A DNA stretch of 64,000 nt, from the NCBI GenBank assembly GCA_963791315.1, contig CAWBRQ010000001.1, positions 62,001 to 126,000 of the forward strand, in the 5' to 3' direction. This DNA is from JACCZX01 sp963791315. Lineage in GTDB: Bacteria > Pseudomonadota > Gammaproteobacteria > Burkholderiales > Burkholderiaceae_F. Made by a program: the position numbers and the translations under genes. Under the pieces are notes generated by a model, which searched no databases, had not been told where the DNA came from, and saw only the letters and a program-made list of their open reading frames with translations. Shown here piece by piece: positions 27,838-36,795 of the stretch (within the stretch, counting starts at the first letter, position 1; each line of letters begins with the position of its first letter).

Positions 27838-28660
27838 TGCGTCAGGCACCGTCGCGCAGAGCGTCGGTGAGCTATTGATTGCAAGTCCACTGAGCAGGTT
27901 GGAGACACGCGCACTGCTCGCGCACCAGCTTGGTGTCACGCGCGAACTACTAATTGCACAACCCGAACTACGCGTTGCTGCTGCAGATGTGCAGGCGCTC
28001 GCCCAACTCGTTCAACGGTGCCAGCGCGGCGAGCCGCTTGCCTATGTGCTGGGGGAAAGGGAGTTTTACGGGCGGGTGTTTAAGGTGTCTCCGGCCGTTC
28101 TGATTCCGCGACCCGAAACTGAGCTACTGGTCGAAGTCGCGCTCTCCACGAGTCTAGACGACGGCGCGCACGTACTCGATCTTGGAACAGGGTCGGGCTG
28201 CCTCGCTCTGACGCTATCAATCGAACGCCCTTCATGGCACGTGACCGCTACCGACGTCTCGCACGATGCACTCGAAGTGGCGCGCGCGAACGCCGGGAGA
28301 CTGAGCGTGCGCAACGTCACATTCCGAAAAGGAAGCTGGTTTTCGGCGCTTTCAGGTCAGCGCTTCGACCTGATTGTCAGCAATCCACCGTATGTCGCTG
28401 CCGGCGATTCTCATTTGCAGGCACTGCGTTTCGAACCGCAGACAGCACTGGTGGCTGGGGGAAACGGGCTGGAGTGCCTGCAGGTGATCATCGGTGGTGC
28501 GCCCCGGCATCTGCTGCCGGGCGGCATGCTGGCGCTTGAGCATAGCTATGAACAGGGCGAGGCAGTACGTACCTTGTTCAAGAGCTCCGCCTGGTGCAAT
28601 GTACGAACGCTGTCCGACTTTGCTGAGCTCGACCGGGTGACGGTGGCGCACCTCGTTTGA
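27824..28660 (+). CDS. prmC: Release factor glutamine N5-methyltransferase
   Basis: A 278-residue SAM-dependent methyltransferase for the GGQ glutamine of release factors. The start is taken at ATG 27824 (MQFSDASGTVAQSVGELL). The N-terminal helical domain binds the factor. The SAM site is HVLDLGTGSGCLALTLS, and the catalytic NPPY is in FDLIVSNPPYVAAGD. Family signature YVLGEREFYGRVFKVSPAVLIPRPETE is visible in pieces. Overlap with prfA indicates coupled translation. Confidence 0.95.
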   Translation: MQFSDASGTVAQSVGELLIASPLSRLETRALLAHQLGVTRELLIAQPELRVAAADVQALAQLVQRCQRGEPLAYVLGEREFYGRVFKVSPAVLIPRPETELLVEVALSTSLDDGAHVLDLGTGSGCLALTLSIERPSWHVTATDVSHDALEVARANAGRLSVRNVTFRKGSWFSALSGQRFDLIVSNPPYVAAGDSHLQALRFEPQTALVAGGNGLECLQVIIGGAPRHLLPGGMLALEHSYEQGEAVRTLFKSSAWCNVRTLSDFAELDRVTVAHLV

Positions 28661-28711
28661 CGCGCCGTCACTGCTCGCTACACTCGGAAAATCCAACTTG
28701 AGTGCCATGCC

Positions 28712-29032
28712 ATGAACCCTACAGATTTCATCAAGAAAACAGTGTCAGACAACCCGGTTGTGCTCTTCATGAAGGGCACCGCGCAGTTTCCGCAATGCGG
28801 GTTTTCTGGCCGCGCGATTGCGTTGCTGAAGCAGTCCGGTGTCAAGAATTTGATCACCGTCAACGTGCTCGACGACGACGACGTGCGGCAAGGCGTTAAG
28901 GACTTTTCCAACTGGCCCACGGTTCCACAGCTGTATGTCAACGGCCAGTTCGTCGGCGGCTCCGACATCATGAGCGAAATGTTCGAATCGGGTGAATTGC
29001 AGACGCTGCTGAAGGACGCCAAGGTCGTTTAG
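28712..29032 (+). CDS. grxD: Monothiol glutaredoxin (Grx4 type)
   Basis: A 106-residue CGFS-type glutaredoxin. The active-site Cys29 is in TAQFPQCGFSGRAIALLKQ; the glutathione-binding residues are in WPTVPQLYVNGQFVGGSDIM. These proteins carry a bridging [2Fe-2S] cluster with glutathione and deliver it to acceptors, often with BolA partners; a BolA-family gene is present at 48877-49122. Confidence 0.95.
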   Translation: MNPTDFIKKTVSDNPVVLFMKGTAQFPQCGFSGRAIALLKQSGVKNLITVNVLDDDDVRQGVKDFSNWPTVPQLYVNGQFVGGSDIMSEMFESGELQTLLKDAKVV

Positions 29033-29042
29033 ACACCTGGCA

Positions 29043-29627
29043 ATGCAGCGTCTGATCGTTGCAATCACAGGCGCTACCGGCGCGATCTACGGCGTGCAAT
29101 TGCTGCGGCACTTGCGCGCGCTTGGAGTCGAAACACACCTGCTGATGTCGCCGGCCGGCGTGCTGAACGTCCACCAGGAGCTCGATCTGAAACGCGCCGA
29201 TGTCGAGGCACTGGCCGACGTCGTGCATAGCGTCGGCGACGTCGGTGCCGCGCTTGCGAGCGGATCGTTCAAAACCAACGGCATGGTGATCGCACCGTGC
29301 TCGATGAAGACGCTGGCCGCCGTGGCGCACGGCTATGCCGACAATCTTATTTCGCGCGCGGCCGACGTTTGTTTGAAGGAGCGCCGTAGGCTTGTCCTAT
29401 TGCCGCGAGAAGCGCCTCTGAACCTGGCGCACATTCGAAACATGGAAGCCGTGACGCTGATGGGCGGCATCATTTTCCCGCCATTGCCGGCGTTTTATCA
29501 GAGGCCACAAAACTTCGAGCAAATGGTCGATCACACGCTGGCGCGCGTGCTGGATCTACTGGACATCGATCATCAGCTAGCACCACGTTGGGACGGACAG
29601 ATCGGCGCCGATCCCGAGCGCGCCTAG
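29043..29627 (+). CDS. ubiX: Flavin prenyltransferase UbiX
   Basis: A 194-residue enzyme that makes prenylated FMN, the cofactor of the decarboxylase UbiD in ubiquinone synthesis. The N-terminus LIVAITGATGAIYGVQLLRHL is the FMN-binding motif. Conserved segments GMVIAPCSMKTLAAVAHGYAD and LVLLPREAPLNLAHIRNM contain substrate residues. It lies 10 bases after grxD. Confidence 0.95.
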   Translation: MQRLIVAITGATGAIYGVQLLRHLRALGVETHLLMSPAGVLNVHQELDLKRADVEALADVVHSVGDVGAALASGSFKTNGMVIAPCSMKTLAAVAHGYADNLISRAADVCLKERRRLVLLPREAPLNLAHIRNMEAVTLMGGIIFPPLPAFYQRPQNFEQMVDHTLARVLDLLDIDHQLAPRWDGQIGADPERA

Positions 29628-29649
29628 CCGCTGTTAGCTACGTCGACCG

Positions 29650-30471
29650 TCACGGGCGCAAGACAAAGACACTGGCCGGCGCGGGACCGCAAGCCTTGTT
29701 GGAATACATTCCGGCGTCCGACTGCTGTATCAGATCATCGAACTCAGTTCCGTCAGTTGGATAGACGGCCATTCCAATGCTTGCAGTGACGTGGATGCGG
29801 GTGCCGCCTATTAAATACGGCTTCGCAAGATGGGCTCGGATTTTCTCGGCCGCCGCAACCGCACTTTCCCCGCACTCAAGCTCAGGCAGCAGGACGACGA
29901 ATTCGTCACCACCGTACCGGCAGGCGGTGTCGGACGTGCGGATACTGGCGGTCAGGCGCGCTGCCACCTGCTGAAGCAGCCGGTCGCCTGCCGTATGGCC
30001 GAACATGTCGTTAATGCTCTTGAATCCGTCAAGGTCGAGAAATAGCAGTGCCACCTGCTTGCGCTGGCGTGCCGCGCGCGCTGCAGCCTGGTTAAAGCGG
30101 TCCAACAGCAAAGTGCGATTCGGCAGGCCGGTTAGCTGGTCGTAGTGTGAAAACCGCCGCGCCTGCGCCACCGCCTGTGCGAGCTGATTCACTTCCTGCT
30201 TCAGAAGTTCGTCTCTTCTTTTCAAAGCGTCGATCTGCCGCTGTGCTGTCAACACTTGTTGTTCGCTGATTGCGAGTGCGCGGTGGAGTGCCGCTGTACT
30301 TGCGAACGCTAGCGTCGATGCTGCACGCTCAGGCGCCGGCTCGACAGCTTCGTGCGCTGCGTTGGGCAGGCCTCGCATCCCGGGCGCTTCCTCAACCCAA
30401 GGGTGCGCATGTCCGTTAGTAACTGCCATCGTCATCTGATCACTTTCCCCGCGCCCGTGTTGAACGAACAC
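29650..30471 (-). CDS. Diguanylate cyclase (GGDEF)
   Basis: A 273-residue protein. The N-terminal 100 residues have no clear domain except a coiled coil (about 70-105, QQVLTAQRQIDALKRRDELL). The GGDEF domain follows: DQLTGLPNRTLLLDRFN, LDLDGFKSINDMFGHTAGD and the active site CRYGGDEFVVLLPE. The inhibitory RxxD site (RTSD) is present five residues before GGDEF. It should make cyclic di-GMP from GTP. No membrane or sensory domain is seen. A palindrome 58 bases upstream may be a regulator site. Confidence 0.9.
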   Translation of the reverse strand: MFVQHGRGESDQMTMAVTNGHAHPWVEEAPGMRGLPNAAHEAVEPAPERAASTLAFASTAALHRALAISEQQVLTAQRQIDALKRRDELLKQEVNQLAQAVAQARRFSHYDQLTGLPNRTLLLDRFNQAAARAARQRKQVALLFLDLDGFKSINDMFGHTAGDRLLQQVAARLTASIRTSDTACRYGGDEFVVLLPELECGESAVAAAEKIRAHLAKPYLIGGTRIHVTASIGMAVYPTDGTEFDDLIQQSDAGMYSNKACGPAPASVFVLRP

Positions 30472-30528
30472 ATCCCTAGCTCACTAATTGCTGTCGCGCT
30501 TAAAGTACGAAAGGCAGCACGTGTCGTC

Positions 30529-30544
30529 TGTGCGCTAACGCACA
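30529..30544. promoter_or_regulatory. Palindrome upstream of GGDEF gene
   Basis: TGTGCG-CTAA-CGCACA is a perfect 6-4-6 inverted repeat between the diguanylate cyclase start (30471) and the 3' end of the Crp/Fnr gene (30585). It is not followed by a U-run on either strand. Its size and symmetry fit a dimeric helix-turn-helix operator; the neighbouring Crp/Fnr regulator is an obvious but unproven candidate. Confidence 0.45.
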
Positions 30545-30584
30545 AGAAAGCTACCTTGGGCGGGGAGATATGCGTTTCGCCGGG

Positions 30585-31303
30585 CTAAGTTGCCAACGTC
30601 GCGGGAAGCAGCCGGTCGTACTCTTTCTTGACAACCGCGTAACACTCGCACGTGCGCTGCTCCAGCCCAGCGCGATCCAGCACCGAGATATGGCCGCGCG
30701 CGTAGCGGATCAGGCCGACCTTCTGCAACTTCAGCGCCGCTTCCGTTACGCCTTCGCGGCGCACGCCCAGCATGTTGGCGATCAGCTCTTGCGTCATCAC
30801 CAGGTCATTGCCCCGCAGGCGATCCAAACTCAGCAGCAGCCAGCGGCACAACTGTTGATCCAGTGTGTGGTGGCGGTTGCACACCGCCGTTTGTGCCATC
30901 TGCGTGATCAGCGCCTGCGTGTAGCGAAGCAGCAGATGCAGCACCGGACCCGCTCGGTTGAACTCGTCTTTCATCGTCTGCGCATTCAGGCGATAGCCAT
31001 GTCCCGCGCTTTGCACCACCGCACGACTGGGAGTCGACTCGCCTCCCATGAACAGCGAGATGCCGACGATGCCCTCGTTGCCGACGACCGCAATCTCAGC
31101 CGAGGCGCCGTTTTCCATCACGTACAGCAGCGAAACAATGGCCGTCAGAGGAAAGTACACATGGCTGAGCGTGGTACCCGACTCGTACAACACTTGACCC
31201 AGCGGCAGCTCGACCCATTCGAGCTGCGGCAGCCAACGGTCCCACTCGGCGGCCGGGAGCGCGGCAAGCAGCTGGTTCTTCCTCGGTTCGGGCGCGGTGG
31301 CAT
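30585..31303 (-). CDS. Crp/Fnr family transcriptional regulator, frameshifted near start
   Basis: About 238 residues. The cyclic-nucleotide-binding-like N-terminal domain includes LPLGQVLYESG, HVYFPLTAIVSLLYVMENGA and EIAVVGNEGIVGISLFMGG. The C-terminal winged helix has MTQELIANMLGVRREGVTEA as recognition region. The frame containing KNQLLAALPAAEWDRWLPQ has no usable start before an in-frame stop; an ATG in the next frame at 31303 (MPPRPNRG) would give a normal N-terminus with a shift near 31280. No Fnr-type cysteine cluster is seen, so it is unlikely to be an oxygen sensor. Ligand unknown. Confidence 0.85.
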
Positions 31304-31595
31304 CACGGGCCTATGTCAGCGGGCCGAGGTACTAGTAACGCAGGCGTGAGGCAGGTCACCACTTAACGCATGCCGGCACGAATGCTCGGCGATCCGTGGC
31401 ACGAGGCTCGAAACAGCGTACACTTCGCCTCGCTTTCGCTTGAGTCTGTCGTTCTCCGGTTATCTCTGGCCTGTTGCTTGGTTCGTAAAACAACGGCGCG
31501 TCTCTTTTATCAGGTACGTCTCTTGATCGTTAGCTCGCCGCTGGACCTTTCCGGCGGCTGATTTTGTTGTGATCTTAATATCAAGGAACGTAAAA
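31304..31595 (+). promoter_or_regulatory. Gap with promoter and 5' leader of the cold-shock gene
   Basis: No gene is seen in these 292 bases. The last 100 bases before 31596 are AT-richer than the surroundings and contain an inverted repeat (GCCGC at 31532, GGCGG at 31554) and the ribosome-binding site AAGGAA. Long structured leaders are typical of cspA-type mRNAs, so this is the likely leader. No definite promoter boxes can be named. Confidence 0.45.
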
Positions 31596-31799
31596 ATGGC
31601 AACAGGTACCGTCAAGTGGTTTAACGACGCAAAAGGCTTTGGATTCATCACGCCGGAAGATGGCGGCAAGGATTTGTTCGCGCACTTCTCCGAAATTCAG
31701 GCAGGCGGCTTCAAGTCGCTGACTGAAGGACAGCGCGTCGAATTCGTGGTGAAGCAAGGCGCGAAGGGCCCGCAAGCTGCGGAAATCCGTCCGTCGTAA
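31596..31799 (+). CDS. CspA-type cold shock protein
   Basis: A 67-residue single CSD domain starting MATGTVKWFNDAKGFGFITP. RNP1 (KGFGFI) and RNP2 (DLFAHFS) are intact. It binds single-stranded RNA and DNA as an RNA chaperone. Several paralogues usually exist, so no specific symbol is assigned. A strong terminator follows. Confidence 0.96.
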   Translation: MATGTVKWFNDAKGFGFITPEDGGKDLFAHFSEIQAGGFKSLTEGQRVEFVVKQGAKGPQAAEIRPS

Positions 31800-31819
31800 T
31801 AGCCACATCGCATAAAGAA

Positions 31820-31847
31820 ACCGCGGCCCTGCGCCGCGGTTTTTTTT
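31820..31847 (+). terminator. Rho-independent terminator of the cold-shock gene
   Basis: ACCGCGGC-CCTGC-GCCGCGGT forms an 8 bp stem with a 5-base loop, followed by eight T residues. It separates the gene from the convergent tRNA-Thr. Confidence 0.95.
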
Positions 31848-31857
31848 GAATCGTGCT

Positions 31858-31933
31858 TGGTGCCGGCAGAGGGACTCGAACCCCCGACCTTCGGTTTACA
31901 AAACCGTTGCTCTACCAACTGAGCTATGCCGGC
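31858..31933 (-). tRNA. tRNA-Thr (TGT)
   Basis: A 76-base cloverleaf on the minus strand with encoded CCA. Acceptor GCCGGCA pairs with TGCCGGC, the D arm is GCTC-AGTTGGTA-GAGC, the anticodon loop TTTGTAA gives TGT, and the T loop is TTCGAGT. It reads ACA and related Thr codons. Confidence 0.97.
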
Positions 31934-31958
31934 TGCAGACGCTGCAAGCCGCGCGACT

Positions 31959-32456
31959 CTACTTTATCCGCGTCAGCTTGGGTCGATCGCCGCGCCGGGG
32001 TGGTGGTGAAGGGTCGCTCGGCTCGTTGTTGTCGGCGGCGGTGACCGGGGCTCGCACCGGCACCAGTGCCATCGGCGTTGGCCCCGGCAGTGTCTTTGCG
32101 CCATCGTTGTCGGCGCTCGCCGGGTCCGCGACAGCTTGCACATTGCGCGGGACATCGAAGGCCATGCCCTGGCCGTTTTCACGCGCGTAGACGGCAATCA
32201 CTTTGTCGACCGGAACCGTCACCTCACGCGCCACACCGCCAAACCGCGCCTGAAACTCGATCGATTCGTTTCCAAGCTTCAATCGGTTGGTGGCAAGCGG
32301 TGAAATGTTCAACACGATTTCGCCGTTCTTCACGAACTCGTGCGGCACGTTAACGCCGGCGTCCGCCAGCACGGCGATATACGGCGTCAGGCCCGAGTCG
32401 GAACACCACTCGTGGATCGCGCGGATCAGATACGGCTTGGTTGAAACGTCAGCCAT
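31959..32456 (-). CDS. sspB: ClpXP protease specificity-enhancing factor
   Basis: A 165-residue adaptor that tethers ssrA-tagged proteins to ClpXP. The folded N-terminal domain starts STKPYLIRAIHEWCSDSGLTPYI and includes FVKNGEIVLNISPLATNRL and FGGVAREVTVPV. A disordered Pro-rich linker leads to the ClpX-binding tail, here RPKLTRIK. It follows sspA by 11 bases, as in other proteobacteria. Confidence 0.94.
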   Translation of the reverse strand: MADVSTKPYLIRAIHEWCSDSGLTPYIAVLADAGVNVPHEFVKNGEIVLNISPLATNRLKLGNESIEFQARFGGVAREVTVPVDKVIAVYARENGQGMAFDVPRNVQAVADPASADNDGAKTLPGPTPMALVPVRAPVTAADNNEPSDPSPPPRRGDRPKLTRIK

Positions 32457-32467
32457 GGTGCACGCAA

Positions 32468-33070
32468 TTAACGGCGCATTACCTTTTCAGACGGCGTCAA
32501 CGCCTCAATATAAGCCGGCCGCGAAAACATGCGTTCGGCGTATTTCATCAGGGGAGCCGCGGTTTTCGGCAGATCGATTCCGTAGTGGTCGAGACGCCAC
32601 AACAAGGGCGCCAGCGCAACGTCGAGCATCGAGAAGTCGTCGCCCAGCATGTACTTGTTCTTCAGCATGATCGGCGACAGCTGCGTCAACCGGTCGCGAA
32701 TCGTTGCCCGGGCCTTTTCCATCGCCTTCTGATTGTTGCTGTTTTCGAGCGTCTGTACGTGCACGAACAGTTCGCGCTCGAAGTTGAACAGAAAGAGCCG
32801 CGTGCGGGCACGCATCACCGGATCGGCCGGCATCAGTTGCGGATGCGGAAAGCGCTCGTCGATGTATTCGTTGATGATGTTCGACTCGTACAGCACCAGA
32901 TCACGCTCGACCAGGATCGGCACCTGGCCGTACGGATTCATCGTGTTGATATCTTCAGGCTTGTTGAACAGATCGACGTCACGAATCTCGAAGTCCATTC
33001 CCTTTTCAAACAGCACGAAGCGGCACCGCTGTGAAAACGGGCAGGTTGTTCCGGAGTAAAGCACCATCAT
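32468..33070 (-). CDS. sspA: Stringent starvation protein A
   Basis: A 200-residue glutathione S-transferase-fold protein that binds RNA polymerase. The thioredoxin-like N-terminus is LYSGTTCPFSQRCRFVLFEKG, followed by NPYGQVPILVERDLVLYESN (cis-Pro region) and the helical C-terminal domain with DDFSMLDVALAPLLWRLD. SspA proteins usually lack GST activity. It lies downstream of petABC, the usual betaproteobacterial order. Confidence 0.94.
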   Translation of the reverse strand: MMVLYSGTTCPFSQRCRFVLFEKGMDFEIRDVDLFNKPEDINTMNPYGQVPILVERDLVLYESNIINEYIDERFPHPQLMPADPVMRARTRLFLFNFERELFVHVQTLENSNNQKAMEKARATIRDRLTQLSPIMLKNKYMLGDDFSMLDVALAPLLWRLDHYGIDLPKTAAPLMKYAERMFSRPAYIEALTPSEKVMRR

Positions 33071-33098
33071 TGTTATCCCTTTGTTTTTATAAGAGCCT

Positions 33099-33124
33099 GC
33101 AGACGCCCGTTCCCCGGCGCCTGC
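33099..33124 (-). repeat. Hairpin between petC and sspA
   Basis: On the minus strand GCAGGCGCC and GGCGTCTGC form a 9 bp stem with one G-T pair and an 8-base loop. The following sequence (AGGCTCTTATAAAAAC) has no solid U-run. It may partly terminate pet transcripts or protect a processed end. Confidence 0.4.
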
Positions 33125-33132
33125 GGGTCAAA

Positions 33133-34007
33133 CTACTTGAGGTCTTTCCAGTAGACGGCATTGAGCCGCCACGCGATTACGGTGAAGAGCGCGAGGAATA
33201 TCAACACCCAGACACCGATCTGTGCGCGCTTGCCGGCAGTCGGGTCGGTCATAAACGCAAGGAAGGCGACTATGTCGGCCGCGTCCTCATCGAAGCGGCG
33301 CGACTGCTCTTGATTCTGCGGCTTGAATGAATAAGAGATGCTTTCCGCACCGTGCGCCGCAATCGGTGTCTCGGTGCGCGACGAAGCGCCGGCTACGTCG
33401 TAGGTCGGTCACGACATGCAGCTGCTGTACTGCTCCGCGTTTTTGGGTCCTTGCGCTCTTCGCTGAATTCGATCTTGGCTTCGCGCGGACCCTGCTCCTG
33501 CCAGAGCACGTGCGGCATCGAAATGTTCGGATAGGCAATATTGTTCCACCCGGTCGGCGAGCCGGCGTCACGGTAGTAGCCGCGCAACAGGGTGTAGATG
33601 TAGTCGGTGCCCGCATGACCGGCCGACGTGCGGGCGCGCGTGATCACCGACAAATCCGGAGGCGTCTTGCCGAACCAGCGCTTCTGATCGGATGGCGCCG
33701 CGGAATTGCGAATCGTGTCGCCGACCTTCTGATTACCAAAGATCAGGTACTGCTGAATCTGCGCGTTGCTTAAACCGATTTCCTGCAGCCGGTTCCAGCG
33801 CATCAGGCTTGCCCCGTGACAACCAATGCAATAGTTGGCAAATAAACGCGCTCCGTTTTGCATCGCAGCCGGGTTCTGCACGCGATCGACGGGCCAGGTG
33901 TCCATTGGAGCTCCCGCTTCCGAAGCGAGCGCGGAAACAGCACCGAATATCGCACCGATGATCGATATGGAAAACGCAATGCGCGCGATGAACACTTTCA
34001 TGTGCAC
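33133..34007 (-). CDS. petC: Cytochrome c1 subunit of bc1 complex, frameshifted
   Basis: The first frame (from 34007) has a signal peptide (MHMKVFIARIAFSISIIGAI), the haem-binding CIGCH in LFANYCIGCHGASLMRWNR, and PPDLSVITRARTSAG. It loses the family pattern after KIEFSEERKDPK (about 33430). The expected C-terminal anchor appears in another frame: DEDAADIVAFLAFMTDP followed by GVWVLIFLALFTVIAWRLNA and YWKDLK, ending at 33133. Together these cover a normal cytochrome c1. More than one indel may be present in the middle. Confidence 0.85.
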
Positions 34008-34008
34008 C

Positions 34009-35392
34009 TCAGTGCGCCGCCAACGTAATGCGCTCGGGTACCGGCTTGAAAGTTCCCATCCGGCTCCACCACGGCATCAACGCAAAGAATGCGAAGTACA
34101 GGAAAGTCAACACCTGAGCGATGACGGTGCTCGGGCGTGTCGGCGGTTGAGTGCCGAGATAGCCGAGGATCAGAAACGCCACGACCCACACGATCAACAG
34201 CGCGAAATGCCACGCCGGGCGGTAGCGCATTGACCGCACCGGCGAATGATCGAGCCAAGGCAGCGCAAAGAAGATCATGACCGAGACGCCCATCAGTACG
34301 ACGCCCCAGAATTTCGGGTCGAGCGTGAAGTAGCCGATCACCAAGGCGATCGCTCCAACCATTACCGCGCCGCGCACGATCGAATTGGAGACTGCCAGTA
34401 TCACCAGCGCCGCGAGGCTGATCGTTCCGAACGCAAGGGCGTACATGAATTGATCGGTCGTCGCGCGCAGGATCGAGTAATACGGCGTGAAGTACCAGAG
34501 CGGCGCGATGTGTGTGGGCCCTTGCAACTGATCCGCGGGGATGAAGTTGTTCCACTCGAGGAAATATCCGCCGAACTCGGGCCAGAAAAACACAACCGCG
34601 AAAAACGGAATCAAAAATATCGACAGCCAGTAACAGATCGTGCACCGTGTAGTAGGGATGAAACGGAACGCCGTCGAGTGGACGTCCCTGTGCATCCTTG
34701 TGCGCCTTGATCTCGATGCCGTCAGGGTTATTCGACCCTACGTCGTGCAACGCGATGATGTGCGCGACCACCAGACCCAGCAGCAGCAACGGAATCGCAA
34801 TCACGTGGAAAGCGAAGAACCGGCTTAGCGTGGCATCGCCGACGACAAAATCACCGCGAATCAAAATCGCCAGCTCGGGCCCGATCAGCGGAATCGCGCC
34901 GAACAAGTTGACGATCACCTGCGCGCCCCAGTAGCTCATCTGGCCCCACGGCAGCAGGTAGCCGAAAAACGCTTCGGCCATCAGCATCAGGAAGATCAGG
35001 CAGCCGAAAATCCAGATGAGCTCGCGCGGATTGCGATAGCTGCCATACAGCAGCGCGCGAAACATGTGCAGGTAGACAACGATGAAGAAAAACGACGCGC
35101 CGGTGGAGTGCATGTAGCGGATAAACCATCCGCCCGGCACATCGCGCATGATGTATTCGACCGACGCGAACGCTAGATTCGCATCGGGTTTGTAGTGCAT
35201 CGTCAGGAAAATGCCGGTCAGAATCTGCAGCACGAGGACAACGATCGCGATGCCGCCGAAGATGTACCAGAAGTTGAAATTCTTCGGTGCGTAATACTCG
35301 GATGCGTGCTTCTTGAATTCCGACATGACTGTCGGCATACGGGCGTCGACCCAACCCAACAGTCCGCTGTACTGGCTTTTTTGCTCCGCCAT
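34009..35392 (-). CDS. petB: Cytochrome b subunit of bc1 complex, frameshifted
   Basis: The quinol-oxidising membrane core of complex III, about 460 residues. The N-terminal frame contains NFWYIFGGIAIVVLVLQIL and the haem-ligand histidines in FIRYMHSTGASFFFIVVYLH and the helix D region FFAFHVIAIPLLLLGLVVAH. The Qo motif PEFGGYFLEWNN (PEW-like region) is in the second frame, which takes over near 34625 after HPYYTVHDLL and ends ERITLAAH. It sits one base before petC. Confidence 0.9.
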
Positions 35393-35417
35393 CGGGTTCT
35401 CGATCAGGCCTCGGTTT

Positions 35418-36041
35418 TCATGACTTCGAGTCTTCGCCGATCAGCACGACATTCGCAGAAAGATATTTATGCGCCGGCACCTGTAGGTTATCCGGCGCAG
35501 GCTTGTTCTTGTACACACGCCCGGCCAGGTCGAATGTCGAGCCGTGACAAGGGCAGACAAAACCGGGATCAGTTCCGAGCGCGGAGTTGGCGCCCGGCGC
35601 AAACGGCCCGATCGGATTGCAGCCGAGGTGCGTACAGATGCCGATCGCTACGAAATATTCGGGCTTGATCGACCGGTACTCGTTGCGCGCGTAAACCGGC
35701 GTCGGAAAGGCGGTGCGCAGCGACTTCGGATCGGCGACTTCGCTATCGGCTTTACGAATCGATTGCAGCATTTGCGGTGTGCGATTCAAGATCCATACCG
35801 GGCGGCCCTGCCACTCAAAGGAGCGCATTTCGCCCGGTGCCATGCCCGAAATATCGGCTTCGACCGGGGCGCCCGCGGCCTTCGCACGTTCCGAGGGCAT
35901 AAACGATGTGACAAATGGAACGGCAGCGGCAACGACGCCCGCGCCGCCGACCACCGCGGCCACTGCGATCGTTGCCCGGCGTTCCTTATCAATTGGCTTA
36001 TTCAAGGGCTCGCCACTCTCGTTGATGGTGGTCGTCGACAT
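35418..36041 (-). CDS. petA: Rieske iron-sulfur subunit of bc1 complex
   Basis: A 207-residue membrane-anchored protein of the bc1 complex. The twin-arginine-like region is KERRATIAVAAVVGG, with one hydrophobic anchor. The [2Fe-2S] cluster ligands are in CTHLGC and CPCHGS, with GSTFDLAGRVYKNKPAPDN following. It transfers electrons from ubiquinol to cytochrome c1. The Tat-dependent export of such proteins fits with tatABC nearby. First gene of petABC. Upstream, GCGAATCAC occurs twice 12 bases apart (36120 and 36132). Confidence 0.96.
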   Translation of the reverse strand: MSTTTINESGEPLNKPIDKERRATIAVAAVVGGAGVVAAAVPFVTSFMPSERAKAAGAPVEADISGMAPGEMRSFEWQGRPVWILNRTPQMLQSIRKADSEVADPKSLRTAFPTPVYARNEYRSIKPEYFVAIGICTHLGCNPIGPFAPGANSALGTDPGFVCPCHGSTFDLAGRVYKNKPAPDNLQVPAHKYLSANVVLIGEDSKS

Positions 36042-36250
36042 GAAAATCCCGGATCAAGGGGTGAGAGTTAGGAGTTGACGAAGCGGGCGCACGCGACACG
36101 CTGACTACGGATGCGTCTTGCGAATCACTTCGCGAATCACGTCGAGGGCGCCCAAGTCACCATGCGCAGCAGCGCGGCATTCTACTTGATCCGTTATGGC
36201 TATTTCCAGCACCTCGCTAGACTACGAACCCAAGCCTATCCGGAGGAACC

Positions 36251-36670
36251 ATGGGAATGTTGAAGGAGTTTCGCGACTTCGCGGTCAAAGGAAATGTTAT
36301 CGACCTTGCGGTCGGTATCATCATCGGCGGCGCGTTCGGCAAGATCGTCGATTCACTCGTCAACGACGTGGTGATGCCTGCGATCAATGCGATGACCGGC
36401 GGTGCGGTCGATTTCTCCAATCAATACGTCGTGTTGTCGGGCAGCGTTGCGCCTGGAACACCGCTCGCCGCGGCACGGACTTCTGCGGTGGTACTGGCGT
36501 GGGGCAATTTCCTCACGATCCTGTTGAATTTCATCATCCTGGCATTTGTCATCTTCTGGATGATCAAGGCGACCAACCGCGTGCGCTCGGGTCTGGACGC
36601 GGCGGGGCCGGCGACGCCCGAGGATGTCGTCCTGCTGCGCGAGATTCGGGATGAACTAAAGCGGCGCTGA
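36251..36670 (+). CDS. mscL: Large-conductance mechanosensitive channel
   Basis: A 139-residue channel that releases solutes on osmotic downshock. The N-terminal amphipathic helix MGMLKEFRDFAVKGNVIDLA leads to TM1 (IIIGGAFGKIVDSLVNDVVMP) and TM2 (FLTILLNFIILAFVIFWMIK). The C-terminal helical bundle is short and charged. GGAGGAACC before the ATG is a strong ribosome-binding site. It is divergent from petA. Confidence 0.96.
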   Translation: MGMLKEFRDFAVKGNVIDLAVGIIIGGAFGKIVDSLVNDVVMPAINAMTGGAVDFSNQYVVLSGSVAPGTPLAAARTSAVVLAWGNFLTILLNFIILAFVIFWMIKATNRVRSGLDAAGPATPEDVVLLREIRDELKRR

Positions 36671-36681
36671 CAGCCGTCTCT

Positions 36682-36724
36682 GCGGCGGCGGCGCCAGGAC
36701 CAGCGGCAACCCGCCGCCGCCGCG
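36682..36724. repeat. GC-rich inverted repeat after mscL
   Basis: GCGGCGGCGGCG and its complement CCGCCGCCGCCGCG flank a 17-base spacer, giving a potentially very stable hairpin 12 bases after mscL. No U-run follows. It may act as an mRNA 3' stabiliser or as a partial terminator. Confidence 0.45.
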
Positions 36725-36795
36725 TAAGGGAATAATGCTTGCCCTACCTAGTGCCAATGTGATCCCGGCATTCCTTCGGTTCCTGCGCTAACTTC

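Noticed and set aside
36119..36141. Direct repeat GCGAATCAC upstream of petA as a defined operator
   Set aside because: Only two short copies 12 bases apart without a recognised regulator; mentioned in the petA entry but not listed as a site.
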